A stretch of DNA of 64,000 nt from Kitasatospora sp. A2-31 (lineage in GTDB: Bacteria > Actinomycetota > Actinomycetes > Streptomycetales > Streptomycetaceae). Under the pieces are notes generated by a model, which saw nothing but the letters and a program-made list of their open reading frames with translations, ran no database searches and was not told where the DNA came from. Of this stretch, positions 9,113-16,949 are shown in pieces (the stretch's first letter is position 1; every line of letters begins with the position of its first letter). The stretch covers positions 865,760 to 929,759 of the forward strand of contig NZ_JAKNTA010000001.1 of the NCBI RefSeq assembly GCF_022288725.1, in the 5' to 3' direction. The position numbers and the translations under genes were made by a program.

Positions 9113-10147
9113 CTACGACTCGGCCAGGATCTGGCCGACGTACCGTGCCACCGCTCGCACCGCCCCCATTGTGCCCGGATAGTCCATCCGGGTCGGACCG
9201 ATCACACCCAGTTTGGCCACGCTCTCGTCGCCCGAACCGTAGCCGACCGAGACGACCGAGGTGGAATTGAGCCCTTCGTAGGCGTTCTCGCGGCCGATCC
9301 GCACCGTCATCCCGGCGTCCGCGGTCTCACCCAGGAGGCGGAGCAGGACGACCTGCTCCTCCAGCGCTTCGAGCACCGGCTGGATGGTGAGCGGGAAGTC
9401 GTGCCCGAAACGGGTCAGGTTGGCCGTGCCGGCCAGCATGATCCGCTCCTCGTTCTGCTCGGCGAGCGCCTCGAACAGCGTCGCCAGGACGGTGGTGACG
9501 GTCGGCCGGTCGGCCGCCTCGAACTGCGCCGGCACGTCCTCCAGCAGCTCCGGGACCTCCGGCAGCCGCCGGCCGACGGCCCGCGTGTTGATCTTGGCGC
9601 GCAGGTCCGCGAGGACCACCTCGCCCACGGCGCCCGGGCAGTCGACCATCCGCTGCTCGACCCGGCCGGTGTTGGTGATCAGCACCAGCATCACCTTGCC
9701 GGGGGCCAGCGACACCAGCTCGATGTGCCGCACGGTGGAACGGGACAACGAGGGGTACTGGACCACCGCGACCTGGCGGGTCAGCTGGGCGAGCAGCCGG
9801 ACCGTGCGGGCGACCACGTCGTCGAGGTCGACCGCGCCGTCCAGGAAGTGCCGGATCGCCCGCCGCTCGGGCGCGCTCATCGGCTTGACCTCGGCCAGCT
9901 TGTCGACGAAGAGGCGGTACCCCTTGTCGGTGGGGATCCGCCCGGCGCTGGTGTGCGGCTGGTGGATGTAGCCCTCCTCCTCCAGCGCCGACATGTCGTT
10001 GCGGACCGTCGCCGGTGACACCCCGAGGTTGTGCCGCTCGACCAGGGCCTTGGAGCCGACCGGCTCCTCGGTGCCCACGTAGTCCTGGACGATGGCGCGA
10101 AGCACCGCGAGCTTGCGGTCGTCCAGCTGGCGGACCTCACCGGCCAT
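9113..10147 (-). CDS. hrcA: Heat-inducible transcriptional repressor HrcA
   Basis: A 344-residue repressor that binds CIRCE operators with help from GroEL. The N-terminal winged helix shows [20 protein letters not shown] and the recognition region [36 protein letters not shown] is also a family signature. The C-terminal GAF-like region contains GTANLTRF and ends near [15 protein letters not shown]. The ATG at 10147 is preceded by GGAGG at a 10-nt gap; the reading frame continues upstream, but that sequence holds the operator and is not coding. It heads the hrcA-dnaJ pair and is divergent from htpX. The operator at 10237-10263 indicates autoregulation. Confidence 0.96.
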   Translation of the reverse strand: MAGEVRQLDDRKLAVLRAIVQDYVGTEEPVGSKALVERHNLGVSPATVRNDMSALEEEGYIHQPHTSAGRIPTDKGYRLFVDKLAEVKPMSAPERRAIRHFLDGAVDLDDVVARTVRLLAQLTRQVAVVQYPSLSRSTVRHIELVSLAPGKVMLVLITNTGRVEQRMVDCPGAVGEVVLADLRAKINTRAVGRRLPEVPELLEDVPAQFEAADRPTVTTVLATLFEALAEQNEERIMLAGTANLTRFGHDFPLTIQPVLEALEEQVVLLRLLGETADAGMTVRIGRENAYEGLNSTSVVSVGYGSGDESVAKLGVIGPTRMDYPGTMGAVRAVARYVGQILAES

Positions 10148-10236
10148 GGGGCACGCACCTCCGTCTTCGCACGTTGTCCGTTGTGACATGTGTTTCCGTA
10201 CCTGCAGCTTCCGGGCCGAACCGGGCGACCCCGGTC

Positions 10237-10263
10237 TTGGCACTCTGAACACACGAGTGCCAG
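10237..10263 (-). promoter_or_regulatory. CIRCE-type operator for HrcA
   Basis: TTGGCACTC at 10237-10245, a 9-nt spacer, and GAGTGCCAG at 10255-10263. The consensus CIRCE is TTAGCACTC-N9-GAGTGCTAA; the GCACTC/GAGTGC core and the 9-nt spacer are exact, and only outer bases deviate. It lies 90 nt upstream of the hrcA start, between hrcA and the divergent htpX gene. Confidence 0.9.
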
Positions 10264-10420
10264 AACCGTACCTGCCAGTGTAAGGCCCGGGTCCCACGGC
10301 AGGAACGGCCCGGCCGGAGTGATCCTGCCCGCAGTACGCGGCGGCGGGTCGCGCGCCGGATGATGCCCTGCGGCGGTCCGGGTGGGAGCATCGACAGCAG
10401 ACGGCGAACGGAGGACAGCG

Positions 10421-11338
10421 ATGTCGACCTCGGGCCAGCCCACCCGCTTCGCACCGGACCGCGGCCTCACCGGCCGGATGGTCGCCACGATGTTCTTCAT
10501 CGGCCTGCTCTACGTCGGCTTCACCGGGCTGCTGATCGCGCTGCTGCGCGGCGCCTGGCCGCTGATCGTGCTGATCTCCGGCGGCCTGTTCGTCGCCCAG
10601 TTCTGGTTCAGCGACAAAATCACCGAGCGGGCGATGGGCGCCCACCGGGTGACCCCCGAGCAGTACCCCCAGCTGCACGGCGCCGTCGACCGGCTCTGCG
10701 CGCTCGCCGACATGCCCAAGCCCCGGGTGGCGGTCGCCGACAACGACATGCCGAACGCCTTCGCCACCGGCCGCAACCCGCAGAACGCCGTGGTGTGCGT
10801 CACCACCGGGCTGCTGCGGCGGCTGGAGCCGGAGGAGCTGGAGGGCGTCCTCGCTCACGAGCTGTCGCACGTCGCCCACCGGGACGTCGCGGTGATGACC
10901 GTCGCCGGCTTCCTGGGGGTGCTGGCCGGGGCGATGACCCGGATCGCGGTGTACGGCGGGTTCGCCGGCGGCCGCAGCAACAACGACTCCAACGCCGCGA
11001 TCGTCGCACTGATCATCCCGCTGGTGTCGGTGGTCGTCTACGCAATCAGCTTCCTGCTGACCAGGCTGCTCTCCCGCTACCGGGAGCTGGCCGCCGACCG
11101 GGCCGCCGCCCAGCTCACCGGCCGGCCCAGCGCGCTCGCCTCGGCGCTGACCAAGGTGACCGGGCAGATCGCCGCGATCCCCACCAAGGACCTGCGCCAG
11201 GCGCAGCCGTACAACGCCTTCTACTTCGCCCCCGCGCTGAGCGCCCGGGAGACCGCCACCCAGCTGTTCTCCACCCACCCCTCGCTGGAGCGGCGGCTGG
11301 AGCAGCTGGCCCGGATCTCGGCCCGGCTCGGCCGCTGA
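10421..11338 (+). CDS. htpX: HtpX-type M48 zinc metalloprotease
   Basis: A 305-residue membrane protease for quality control of membrane proteins. Two hydrophobic helices are packed at about residues 20-62 ([15 protein letters not shown] and [15 protein letters not shown]). The zinc motif HELSH is at 146-150, the third ligand region is the glutamate in [12 protein letters not shown], and another hydrophobic stretch ([22 protein letters not shown]) lies between. The ATG at 10421 is preceded by GGAGG at about 6 nt. It is followed 25 nt later by pspAB, which suggests a membrane-stress unit. It is divergent from hrcA, so the shared region might link it to heat shock, but I see no second CIRCE. 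Confidence 0.92.
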   Translation: MSTSGQPTRFAPDRGLTGRMVATMFFIGLLYVGFTGLLIALLRGAWPLIVLISGGLFVAQFWFSDKITERAMGAHRVTPEQYPQLHGAVDRLCALADMPKPRVAVADNDMPNAFATGRNPQNAVVCVTTGLLRRLEPEELEGVLAHELSHVAHRDVAVMTVAGFLGVLAGAMTRIAVYGGFAGGRSNNDSNAAIVALIIPLVSVVVYAISFLLTRLLSRYRELAADRAAAQLTGRPSALASALTKVTGQIAAIPTKDLRQAQPYNAFYFAPALSARETATQLFSTHPSLERRLEQLARISARLGR

Positions 11339-11363
11339 CCCGCCGCTCCGGAAAGGGACCGTC

Positions 11364-11948
11364 GTGGGAATCCTGGACGCGCTGTTCGGCCGCACCAAGC
11401 CGGTCAAGCCCGACCTCGACCAGCTGTTCGGCGTGCCGTCGGCCGCGCTGACCCTGGAGGCGGCCTCCGGCTTCCGCCCGACCGGGCTCGGCTCGGTCTG
11501 CTTCGCCTCCGTCGAGGGCGGCGCCTTCGTCGAGGTGGAGCGGCAGGTGCGGGCACTGCTGGACGCCGACACCGGGCGCGGCGGCGTCCCGGTGGAGGCC
11601 TCCACGGACGCGTACGGCTACTCCTGGCTGCTGGTGCGGCACCCGCCGGAGGAACTGCCGGAGCTGGTCACCGACCTGCACGCGGTCAACAGCGAGCTGG
11701 AGGGGAACGGTTTCGGCCCGCAGCTGCTCTGCTCGATGGTCGGGTTCCGTGACGAGCAGGGCCGCTCGCTGGCACTGGTCTACCTCTACAAGCGCGGCAC
11801 CTTCTACCCCTTCGCACCGATGCCCGGCGGCGGGGAGAAGCGCAACAGCCCGCTGGAGCTCCAGGTGAACGCCTCGCTCGGGAACGACCTGCGGCTGGAG
11901 AAGGACCTCACCCGCTGGTTCCCGGTGTGGGGCGCGCCGGGCCTCTGA
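11364..11948 (+). CDS. pspAB: PspA-associated protein PspAB
   Basis: A 194-residue soluble protein that opens with [22 protein letters not shown], the hallmark of PspAB, a partner of the actinobacterial phage-shock protein PspA. Other recognisable phrases are [18 protein letters not shown] and [21 protein letters not shown]. There is no signal peptide or membrane segment. The biochemical activity is unknown; the family is found near htpX or pspA. The pairing with HtpX here supports a role in membrane-stress handling. It starts at ATG 11364 with a purine-rich GGAAAGGG just upstream. Confidence 0.85.
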   Translation: MGILDALFGRTKPVKPDLDQLFGVPSAALTLEAASGFRPTGLGSVCFASVEGGAFVEVERQVRALLDADTGRGGVPVEASTDAYGYSWLLVRHPPEELPELVTDLHAVNSELEGNGFGPQLLCSMVGFRDEQGRSLALVYLYKRGTFYPFAPMPGGGEKRNSPLELQVNASLGNDLRLEKDLTRWFPVWGAPGL

Positions 11949-11979
11949 CGGGCCGTCGGCGCGGCGCGGCGACGCTGCC

Positions 11980-11985
11980 TATAGT
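11980..11985 (+). promoter_or_regulatory. Putative -10 box of the DUF3097 gene (leaderless)
   Basis: TATAGT is followed by 7 nt and the ATG at 11993, so transcription probably starts at or next to the A of ATG. There is no Shine-Dalgarno sequence between the box and the start. No clear -35 box. Confidence 0.6.
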
Positions 11986-11992
11986 CACCTGC

Positions 11993-12814
11993 ATGCGAAG
12001 CCGCCAGAACGGACCCGATCTGACCCCGCCGTGGAAGACGCCGCAGCCCGCCCCCGAGGTGCCCGCCGAGCGGGACCTGGTGGTGGAGGAGGCGGTGACC
12101 GGCTTCTGCGGGGCGGTGGTGCGCTGCGAGAAGACCGCCGAGGGCTTCACCGTCACCCTGGAGGACCGCTTCGGCAAGCACCGGGTCTTCCCGCTGGTGC
12201 CGCGCGGCTTCCTGCTGGAGGGCCGCACCGTCACGCTGGTGCGCCCCGCCGGGCCGGCCCCGGTCCGGACGCCCGGGCGGACGGCCTCCGGGTCGGTGGC
12301 CGTGCCCGGGGCCCGCGCCCGGGTGGCCCGCGAGTCCCGGATCTACGTCGAGGGCCGCCACGACGCCGAGCTGGTCGAGCGGGTCTGGGGCGACGACCTG
12401 CGGATCGAGGGCGTGGTGGTCGAGTACCTGGAGGGTGTGGACGACCTGCCGGCGATCGTCGCCGAGTTCGCCCCCGGCCCGGGCAGGCGCCTCGGCGTCC
12501 TGGTCGACCACCTGCTCCCCGGCACCAAGGAGCACCGGATCGCGGCCCGGGTCACCGGCGAGGCCGTCCTGGTGGTCGGCCACCCCTACGTCGACATCTG
12601 GCAGGCGGTGAAGCCGGCCAGCGTCGGGATCCCGGCCTGGCCCGCCGTCCCGCGCGGGGAGGACTGGAAGGAGGGCACCTGCCGCCGCCTCGGCTGGCCG
12701 GTCGACACCCCCGCCGCGTGGAAGCGGATCCTCGCGAAGGTCGACTCCTACAAGGACCTGGAGCCGGAGCTGCTGGGCCGGGTCGAGGAGCTGATCGACT
12801 TCGTGACGGAGTAG
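11993..12814 (+). CDS. DUF3097 family protein
   Basis: A 273-residue cytoplasmic protein of a family found in actinobacteria, function unknown. The N-terminal third (about residues 25-85) looks like a small beta domain (GFCGAVVRCEKTAEGFTVTL). The central part reads RIYVEGRHDAELVERVWGDD and then LGVLVDHLLPGTKEHRIA, which resembles the two metal-binding motifs of TOPRIM domains (see findings). The C-terminal region carries YVDIWQAVKP and a Trp-rich stretch. The start is ATG 11993, as TATAGT and the absence of a ribosome site argue for a leaderless message. Its 3' end faces the Uma2 gene with only 6 nt between. Confidence 0.85.
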   Translation: MRSRQNGPDLTPPWKTPQPAPEVPAERDLVVEEAVTGFCGAVVRCEKTAEGFTVTLEDRFGKHRVFPLVPRGFLLEGRTVTLVRPAGPAPVRTPGRTASGSVAVPGARARVARESRIYVEGRHDAELVERVWGDDLRIEGVVVEYLEGVDDLPAIVAEFAPGPGRRLGVLVDHLLPGTKEHRIAARVTGEAVLVVGHPYVDIWQAVKPASVGIPAWPAVPRGEDWKEGTCRRLGWPVDTPAAWKRILAKVDSYKDLEPELLGRVEELIDFVTE

Positions 12815-12820
12815 CCCCGG

Positions 12821-13378
12821 TCAGCCGTAGGTCCGGAACTCGGTGGTGTCCAGCGTGACGCCGAGCAGGTCGACGGGGACCGGCTCGCCGAACTTGCTGG
12901 TCCGTTCGGACAGGTAGTCCGGCAGCCCGGAGGCGGTCGTCCGGCTCGGCTCGGTGAGCAGCACGCAGACCCCCTTGATCGGGTCGACGATCAGGTAGGC
13001 CGGGATCGCTCCGCCCGCGTACATCTCCCGCTTGACGTGGTAGTCCCGGTGGACGCTGGTCTTCGACACGACCTCCACGGCCAGGGTCACCGCCGGCGCC
13101 GGGAGCAGCTGCGCGGGAGCTTCGACCGAACCCCGCTCGATCACCACCAGGTCCGGCTGGGGTTCACTGGCCTCGTGGGTGAACCCCAGGTCCTGGGTCT
13201 GGAGCCGGTTCCAGCGGGCGCGGGGAATCTGATCGACGATCGACTCGACGATGAGGTTGTGGGCCAGATCAGGCCCGGCCATCATCACGATTTCCCCCCG
13301 GATGAGCTCGGCCTTGACGCCTTCCGGCACCTCCAGGTTCTCGAAGATCCCGGTCATCCGATCATCGATGGCGGTCAT
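12821..13378 (-). CDS. Uma2 family (DUF820) putative endonuclease
   Basis: A 185-residue protein of the Uma2/DUF820 family, which has a restriction-endonuclease-like PD-(D/E)xK fold. Visible motifs are VKAELIRGEIVMMAGP near the N-terminus, EPQPDLVVIE (the catalytic Asp) around residue 92, and LAVEVVSKTS (Glu with a Ser/Lys) around 119. The family is very abundant in cyanobacteria and streptomycetes but has no established physiological function. It starts at ATG 13378 with GGAGGGA about 9 nt upstream. It stands alone between convergent and unrelated housekeeping genes and may be a lineage-specific insertion. Confidence 0.85.
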   Translation of the reverse strand: MTAIDDRMTGIFENLEVPEGVKAELIRGEIVMMAGPDLAHNLIVESIVDQIPRARWNRLQTQDLGFTHEASEPQPDLVVIERGSVEAPAQLLPAPAVTLAVEVVSKTSVHRDYHVKREMYAGGAIPAYLIVDPIKGVCVLLTEPSRTTASGLPDYLSERTSKFGEPVPVDLLGVTLDTTEFRTYG

Positions 13379-13418
13379 CGCGCGCTCCCTCCGACGGCTG
13401 ACACCACGCTAACGAATG

Positions 13419-14648
13419 TCAGTCGACCAGGTCACGTACGACGGCGTCGGCCAGGAGGCGGCCCTGGAGGGTCAGGGCGGCGCGGCCGGCGGCGTAGGGG
13501 CCGGCGGCGAGCAGACCGTCGGCGAGGGCCCGGTCGGCGGCCTCCCGGCCGGTGGCGGTGAGCAGGTCGAGCGGGACGCCCTCGGCGAGGCGCAGTTCGA
13601 GCAGGATGCGCTCGACGCGGCGGTCCTCGGCGGAGAGGAGCTCGCGCCCCTGCGCGGGCGTGCGGCCCTCGGCGAGCGCCTGCGCGTACGCGGCGGGGTG
13701 CTTGGCGTTCCACCAGCGGACGCCGCCGACGTGGCTGTGCGCGCCGGGACCGGCGCCCCACCAGTCGGCCCCGGTCCAGTAGAGCTCGTTGTGGCGGCAG
13801 CGGCCCTCGGGAGCGGTGGCCCAGTTGGAGACCTCGTACCAGGAGTAGCCGGCGGCGGCGAGCGCCTCCTCGGCGATCAGGTAGCGGTCGGCGTGCACGT
13901 CGTCGTCGATCATCGGCAGTTCGCCGCGCTTGACCCGGGCGGCGAGCCGGGTGCCGTCCTCGACGATCAGCGAGTAGGCCGAGACGTGGTCCGGTCCGGC
14001 GCCGATCGCGGCGTCCAGGGAGGCCCGCCAGTCGTCGTCGGACTCGCCGGGGGTGCCGTAGATCAGGTCGAGGTTGACGTGCTCGAAGCCGGCCGCGCGG
14101 GCCTCGGCGACGCAGGCCTCGGGACGGCCGGGGGTGTGGTGGCGGTCCAGCAGCTGGAGCACGTGCGGGCGGGCCGACTGCATGCCGAAGGAGATCCGGT
14201 TGTAGCCGCCCTCCCGCAGCTCGGCCAGGTAGGCCGGGTCGACGGACTCGGGGTTGGCCTCGGTGGTCACCTCGGCGTCCTCGGCGAGCCCGAACTCCTC
14301 CCGGATCGCGGCCAGCATCCGCACCAGGTCGCGGGCGGGAAGCAGGGTCGGCGTGCCGCCGCCGAGGAAGACGGTCCGCACCGGCAGCTCGGCGGAGCCC
14401 AGCACCTTCCGCGCCAGCCTGACCTCGGCGACCACGTTGTCCGCGTAGGTCTCCTGCGAGGCGACCGCGCCCGAGGAGCGCAGTTCGGTGGCGGTGTAGG
14501 TGTTGAAGTCGCAGTAGCCGCAGCGGCTCGCGCAGTACGGCACGTGCAGGTAGAAGCCGAACGGCCGCGACCCGAGCCCGGTGAGGGCGTGCGCGGGCAG
14601 GGAACCGTCGGACGGCACGGGTTCGCCGTCGGGAAGTGCGGAGGGCAT
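13419..14648 (-). CDS. hemW: Radical SAM heme chaperone HemW
   Basis: A 409-residue radical SAM protein, the heme chaperone HemW (long annotated as oxygen-independent coproporphyrinogen oxidase). The 4Fe-4S motif CASRCGYC has cysteines at residues 39, 43 and 46 (CX3CX2C), preceded by GFYLHVPY. Further family signatures are VFLGGGTPTLL, TTEANPESVD, RISFGMQSARPHVL, and the later HNELYWTGADWWGAGPGAHS. The residues distinguishing true HemN are not evident, so HemW is the better name. Start ATG 14648; GACAAT six bases upstream hints at a leaderless message. It lies downstream of the acyl-CoA synthetase gene, separated by a hairpin. Confidence 0.93.
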   Translation of the reverse strand: MPSALPDGEPVPSDGSLPAHALTGLGSRPFGFYLHVPYCASRCGYCDFNTYTATELRSSGAVASQETYADNVVAEVRLARKVLGSAELPVRTVFLGGGTPTLLPARDLVRMLAAIREEFGLAEDAEVTTEANPESVDPAYLAELREGGYNRISFGMQSARPHVLQLLDRHHTPGRPEACVAEARAAGFEHVNLDLIYGTPGESDDDWRASLDAAIGAGPDHVSAYSLIVEDGTRLAARVKRGELPMIDDDVHADRYLIAEEALAAAGYSWYEVSNWATAPEGRCRHNELYWTGADWWGAGPGAHSHVGGVRWWNAKHPAAYAQALAEGRTPAQGRELLSAEDRRVERILLELRLAEGVPLDLLTATGREAADRALADGLLAAGPYAAGRAALTLQGRLLADAVVRDLVD

Positions 14649-14662
14649 GCCCCCATTGTCCC

Positions 14663-14692
14663 GTACGGCCCGCGGAAGCCCGCGGGCCGTAC
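14663..14692 (-). terminator. Hairpin terminator after the acyl-CoA synthetase gene
   Basis: A perfect 13-bp stem (GTACGGCCCGCGG at 14663-14675 with its complement at 14680-14692) and a 4-nt loop lie 15 nt beyond the fadD stop. No U-tract, as is common in streptomycetes. Confidence 0.65.
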
Positions 14693-14706
14693 CGGAGCAG
14701 GGCGGA

Positions 14707-16629
14707 TCAGGCCTCGTTGGCCCCCGCGTACATGGCGGTGACGGCGTCGGCGTAGGTCTTCTCGACCACCGGGCGCTTGATCTTCAGGCTCGGCGTGAGC
14801 TCGCCGTGCTCGACGTCGAGGTCGCGCGGCAGCAGGTGGAACTTCTTGATCGTCTGCCAGCGCTGCAGGTCGCCGTTGAGCCGCTTGACGAAGCCCTCGA
14901 TCAGCTGCTGCACCTGGGGCTCGACGGCCAGCTCGGCGTAGGACTTGCCGGCCAGGCCGTGCTCGGCGGCCCACGGCATGATGACCGCCTCGTCCAGGCC
15001 GATCAGTGCGGTGCAGTAGTTGCGGCCGTTGCCGATCACCAGGACGTTGCTGACGAACGGGCAGACCGCCTTGAACTTGCCCTCGACCTCGCTCGGCGCG
15101 ACGTACTTGCCGCCGGAGGTCTTGAACAGGTCCTTCTTGCGGTCGGTGATCCGCAGGAAGCCGTCCGGGCTGAGCTCGCCGATGTCCTCGGTGTGGAACC
15201 AGCCGTCCGACTCCAGCACCTCGGCGGTCTTCTCCGGCAGGTCGTGGTAGCCGCGCATGATGCCGGGGCCGCGCAGCAGGATCTCGCCGTCCTCGGCGAT
15301 CCGCACCTCGGTGCCCGGCAGCGGCCGGCCGACGGTGCCGATCCGGATGTCCTCCGCCCGGTTGACGGTCGAGCCGGCGCTGGTCTCGCTCAGGCCGTAG
15401 CCCTCCAGGATCGGCACCCCGGCGCCGAGGAAGAAGTAGCCGATCTCGGGGGCGAGCGCCGCACTGCCGGAGACCGCGCCGCGCAGACGCCCGCCGAACG
15501 CGGCCCGGATCTTCGCGTACACCAGCTTGTCGGCGAGCGCGTGCTGCAGCCGCAGCGCGGCCGGGACGCCGTCGCGGCCGGTGGCGATCCGGTTGGCCTG
15601 GGTGGTCCGGGCGTAGTCGCGGGCGACCTTGGCGGCCCAGAGGAAGATCTTGTACTTGGCCCCGCCCTCGGCCCGGGCCCGGCCGGCGATGCCGTTGTAG
15701 ACCTTCTCGAAGATGCGCGGCGCCGACGCCATGATCGTCGGTCGGATCGTCGGCAGGTTGTGGATGATCCGGTCCACCCGGCCGTCCACCGCCATCACGT
15801 GGCCGGTCGAGATCTGGCCGGAGATCAGCGTCTTGCCGAACACGTGCGACAGCGGCAGCCACATGAACTGCACGTCGTCGGCGCGCAGCAGCCCGCTGGC
15901 CTCCTGCGCCCGGCCCTCGTACGCCCAGCAGTCGTGCACCAGCCGCACGCCCTTGGGCCGGCCGGTGGTGCCCGAGGTGTAGATCAGGGTGGCCAGCTGC
16001 TCCTTGTCGAGCCCGGCGACGGTCTTCTCGATCACGTCCGGGTGCTGTTCCAGGTACTCCGCGCCGCGCTGCTCCAGCTCGGCGAGGGTCAGCAGGTCGA
16101 GGCCGGCCGTCTCGGGGGCCTCCCCGGGGGCGTCGAAGAGGATCACGGTGCGCAGCTCGGGCAGCTGCTCGATCTGCTCGACGGCCTTGGCCAGCTGCGC
16201 GGCGTTCTCCGCGAACAGCGCCTTCGACCCGGAGTTGGCGAGGATGAACGCCGTCTCGTCCGCGTTGGTGCTCGGGTAGACGGTGGTGGTGGCGGCGCCC
16301 GCGCACATGTTGCCGAGGTCGGCGATGATCCACTCCACCCGGGTGGAGGAGGCCAGGGCGACCCGGTCCTCGGGCCGGATGCCGAGCGCCATCAGGCCGG
16401 CGGCCACCGCTTTCACCCGGACGGCGGTCTGCGCCCAGGTCAGCGAGCGCCACTGCTCGGCGCCCGGGGCACCGTCGGCCGCCTGCTCGTCCACCGGGGC
16501 GGGGTAGCGGTAGGCCTCGGCGCCGGGAGTGGCGGCGACCCGCTCGAGGAAGAGGTGGGCGACGGAGGCCGGACGCCCGGCGACGATGTCGGCGCTGCCG
16601 GAGCCGATCAGGGACTGCGCGGAACTCAA
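14707..16629 (-). CDS. Long-chain acyl-CoA synthetase (AMP-dependent ligase)
   Basis: A 640-residue adenylate-forming ligase that activates long-chain fatty acids to acyl-CoA through an acyl-AMP. The P-loop YTSGTTGRPKG is at 217-227, the adenine motif region GYGLSETSA follows near 385, WFHTEDIGELSPDGFLRITDRKKDLFKTSGGKYV contains the A8 hinge, and LTPSLKIKRPVVEKTY the C-terminal lysine region. It resembles the FadD15/ACSL type. The start appears to be TTG at 16629: GGAGG lies 6 nt upstream and the next residues (SSAQSL) fit family N-termini; no ATG or GTG is nearby. It is divergent from the ABC transporter pair across 320 nt. Confidence 0.92.
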   Translation of the reverse strand: MSSAQSLIGSGSADIVAGRPASVAHLFLERVAATPGAEAYRYPAPVDEQAADGAPGAEQWRSLTWAQTAVRVKAVAAGLMALGIRPEDRVALASSTRVEWIIADLGNMCAGAATTTVYPSTNADETAFILANSGSKALFAENAAQLAKAVEQIEQLPELRTVILFDAPGEAPETAGLDLLTLAELEQRGAEYLEQHPDVIEKTVAGLDKEQLATLIYTSGTTGRPKGVRLVHDCWAYEGRAQEASGLLRADDVQFMWLPLSHVFGKTLISGQISTGHVMAVDGRVDRIIHNLPTIRPTIMASAPRIFEKVYNGIAGRARAEGGAKYKIFLWAAKVARDYARTTQANRIATGRDGVPAALRLQHALADKLVYAKIRAAFGGRLRGAVSGSAALAPEIGYFFLGAGVPILEGYGLSETSAGSTVNRAEDIRIGTVGRPLPGTEVRIAEDGEILLRGPGIMRGYHDLPEKTAEVLESDGWFHTEDIGELSPDGFLRITDRKKDLFKTSGGKYVAPSEVEGKFKAVCPFVSNVLVIGNGRNYCTALIGLDEAVIMPWAAEHGLAGKSYAELAVEPQVQQLIEGFVKRLNGDLQRWQTIKKFHLLPRDLDVEHGELTPSLKIKRPVVEKTYADAVTAMYAGANEA

Positions 16630-16949
16630 CGAGGACCTCCGGTGGCGGGTGGCCGTCTGAGGGGTGGTCGCGGCTCCCGTGGGGGCGGTCGCCGGGCCCC
16701 GGGTTCACCGGTTCGATACCAGCGAGTAACAAGGGGGCCACCAGCAGCCTAGGGGGAAACCGGTCAATGCGTAAGGGGGCAGAGGCAGCTGGCACGCCCC
16801 CGCACCCCCGGTGCAGCCCCGTCCCGGCCCCCGCCGAAACATTCGGCAAAGGACTGGACAAACCTCCGGTCGCCGCATGCCCAATGGTCTGGAGAAGACC
16901 ACCGAAGACCGAGAATTGGGGTGCGAATCCCACCGCCGACGACAAGAGT
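16630..16949. other. 320-nt divergent intergenic region with two small hairpins
   Basis: This stretch separates fadD (minus) from the ABC exporter genes (plus) and holds both promoters, though I cannot place them firmly. Just ahead of the ABC start there are two local hairpins: TGGTCT/AGACCA at 16885-16890 and 16896-16901, and TGGGG/TCCCA (one G-T pair) at 16917-16921 and 16928-16932. No gene is supported here. Confidence 0.5.

Noticed and set aside
9113..11605. An 830-residue protein extending hrcA upstream
   Set aside because: The extension would run through the CIRCE operator and antisense to htpX; HrcA has a good start with GGAGG at 10147.
16700..16730. tRNA-like GGTTCGATACC (T-loop-like) near the fadD start
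   Set aside because: No acceptor, D-arm or anticodon arm can be built around it.
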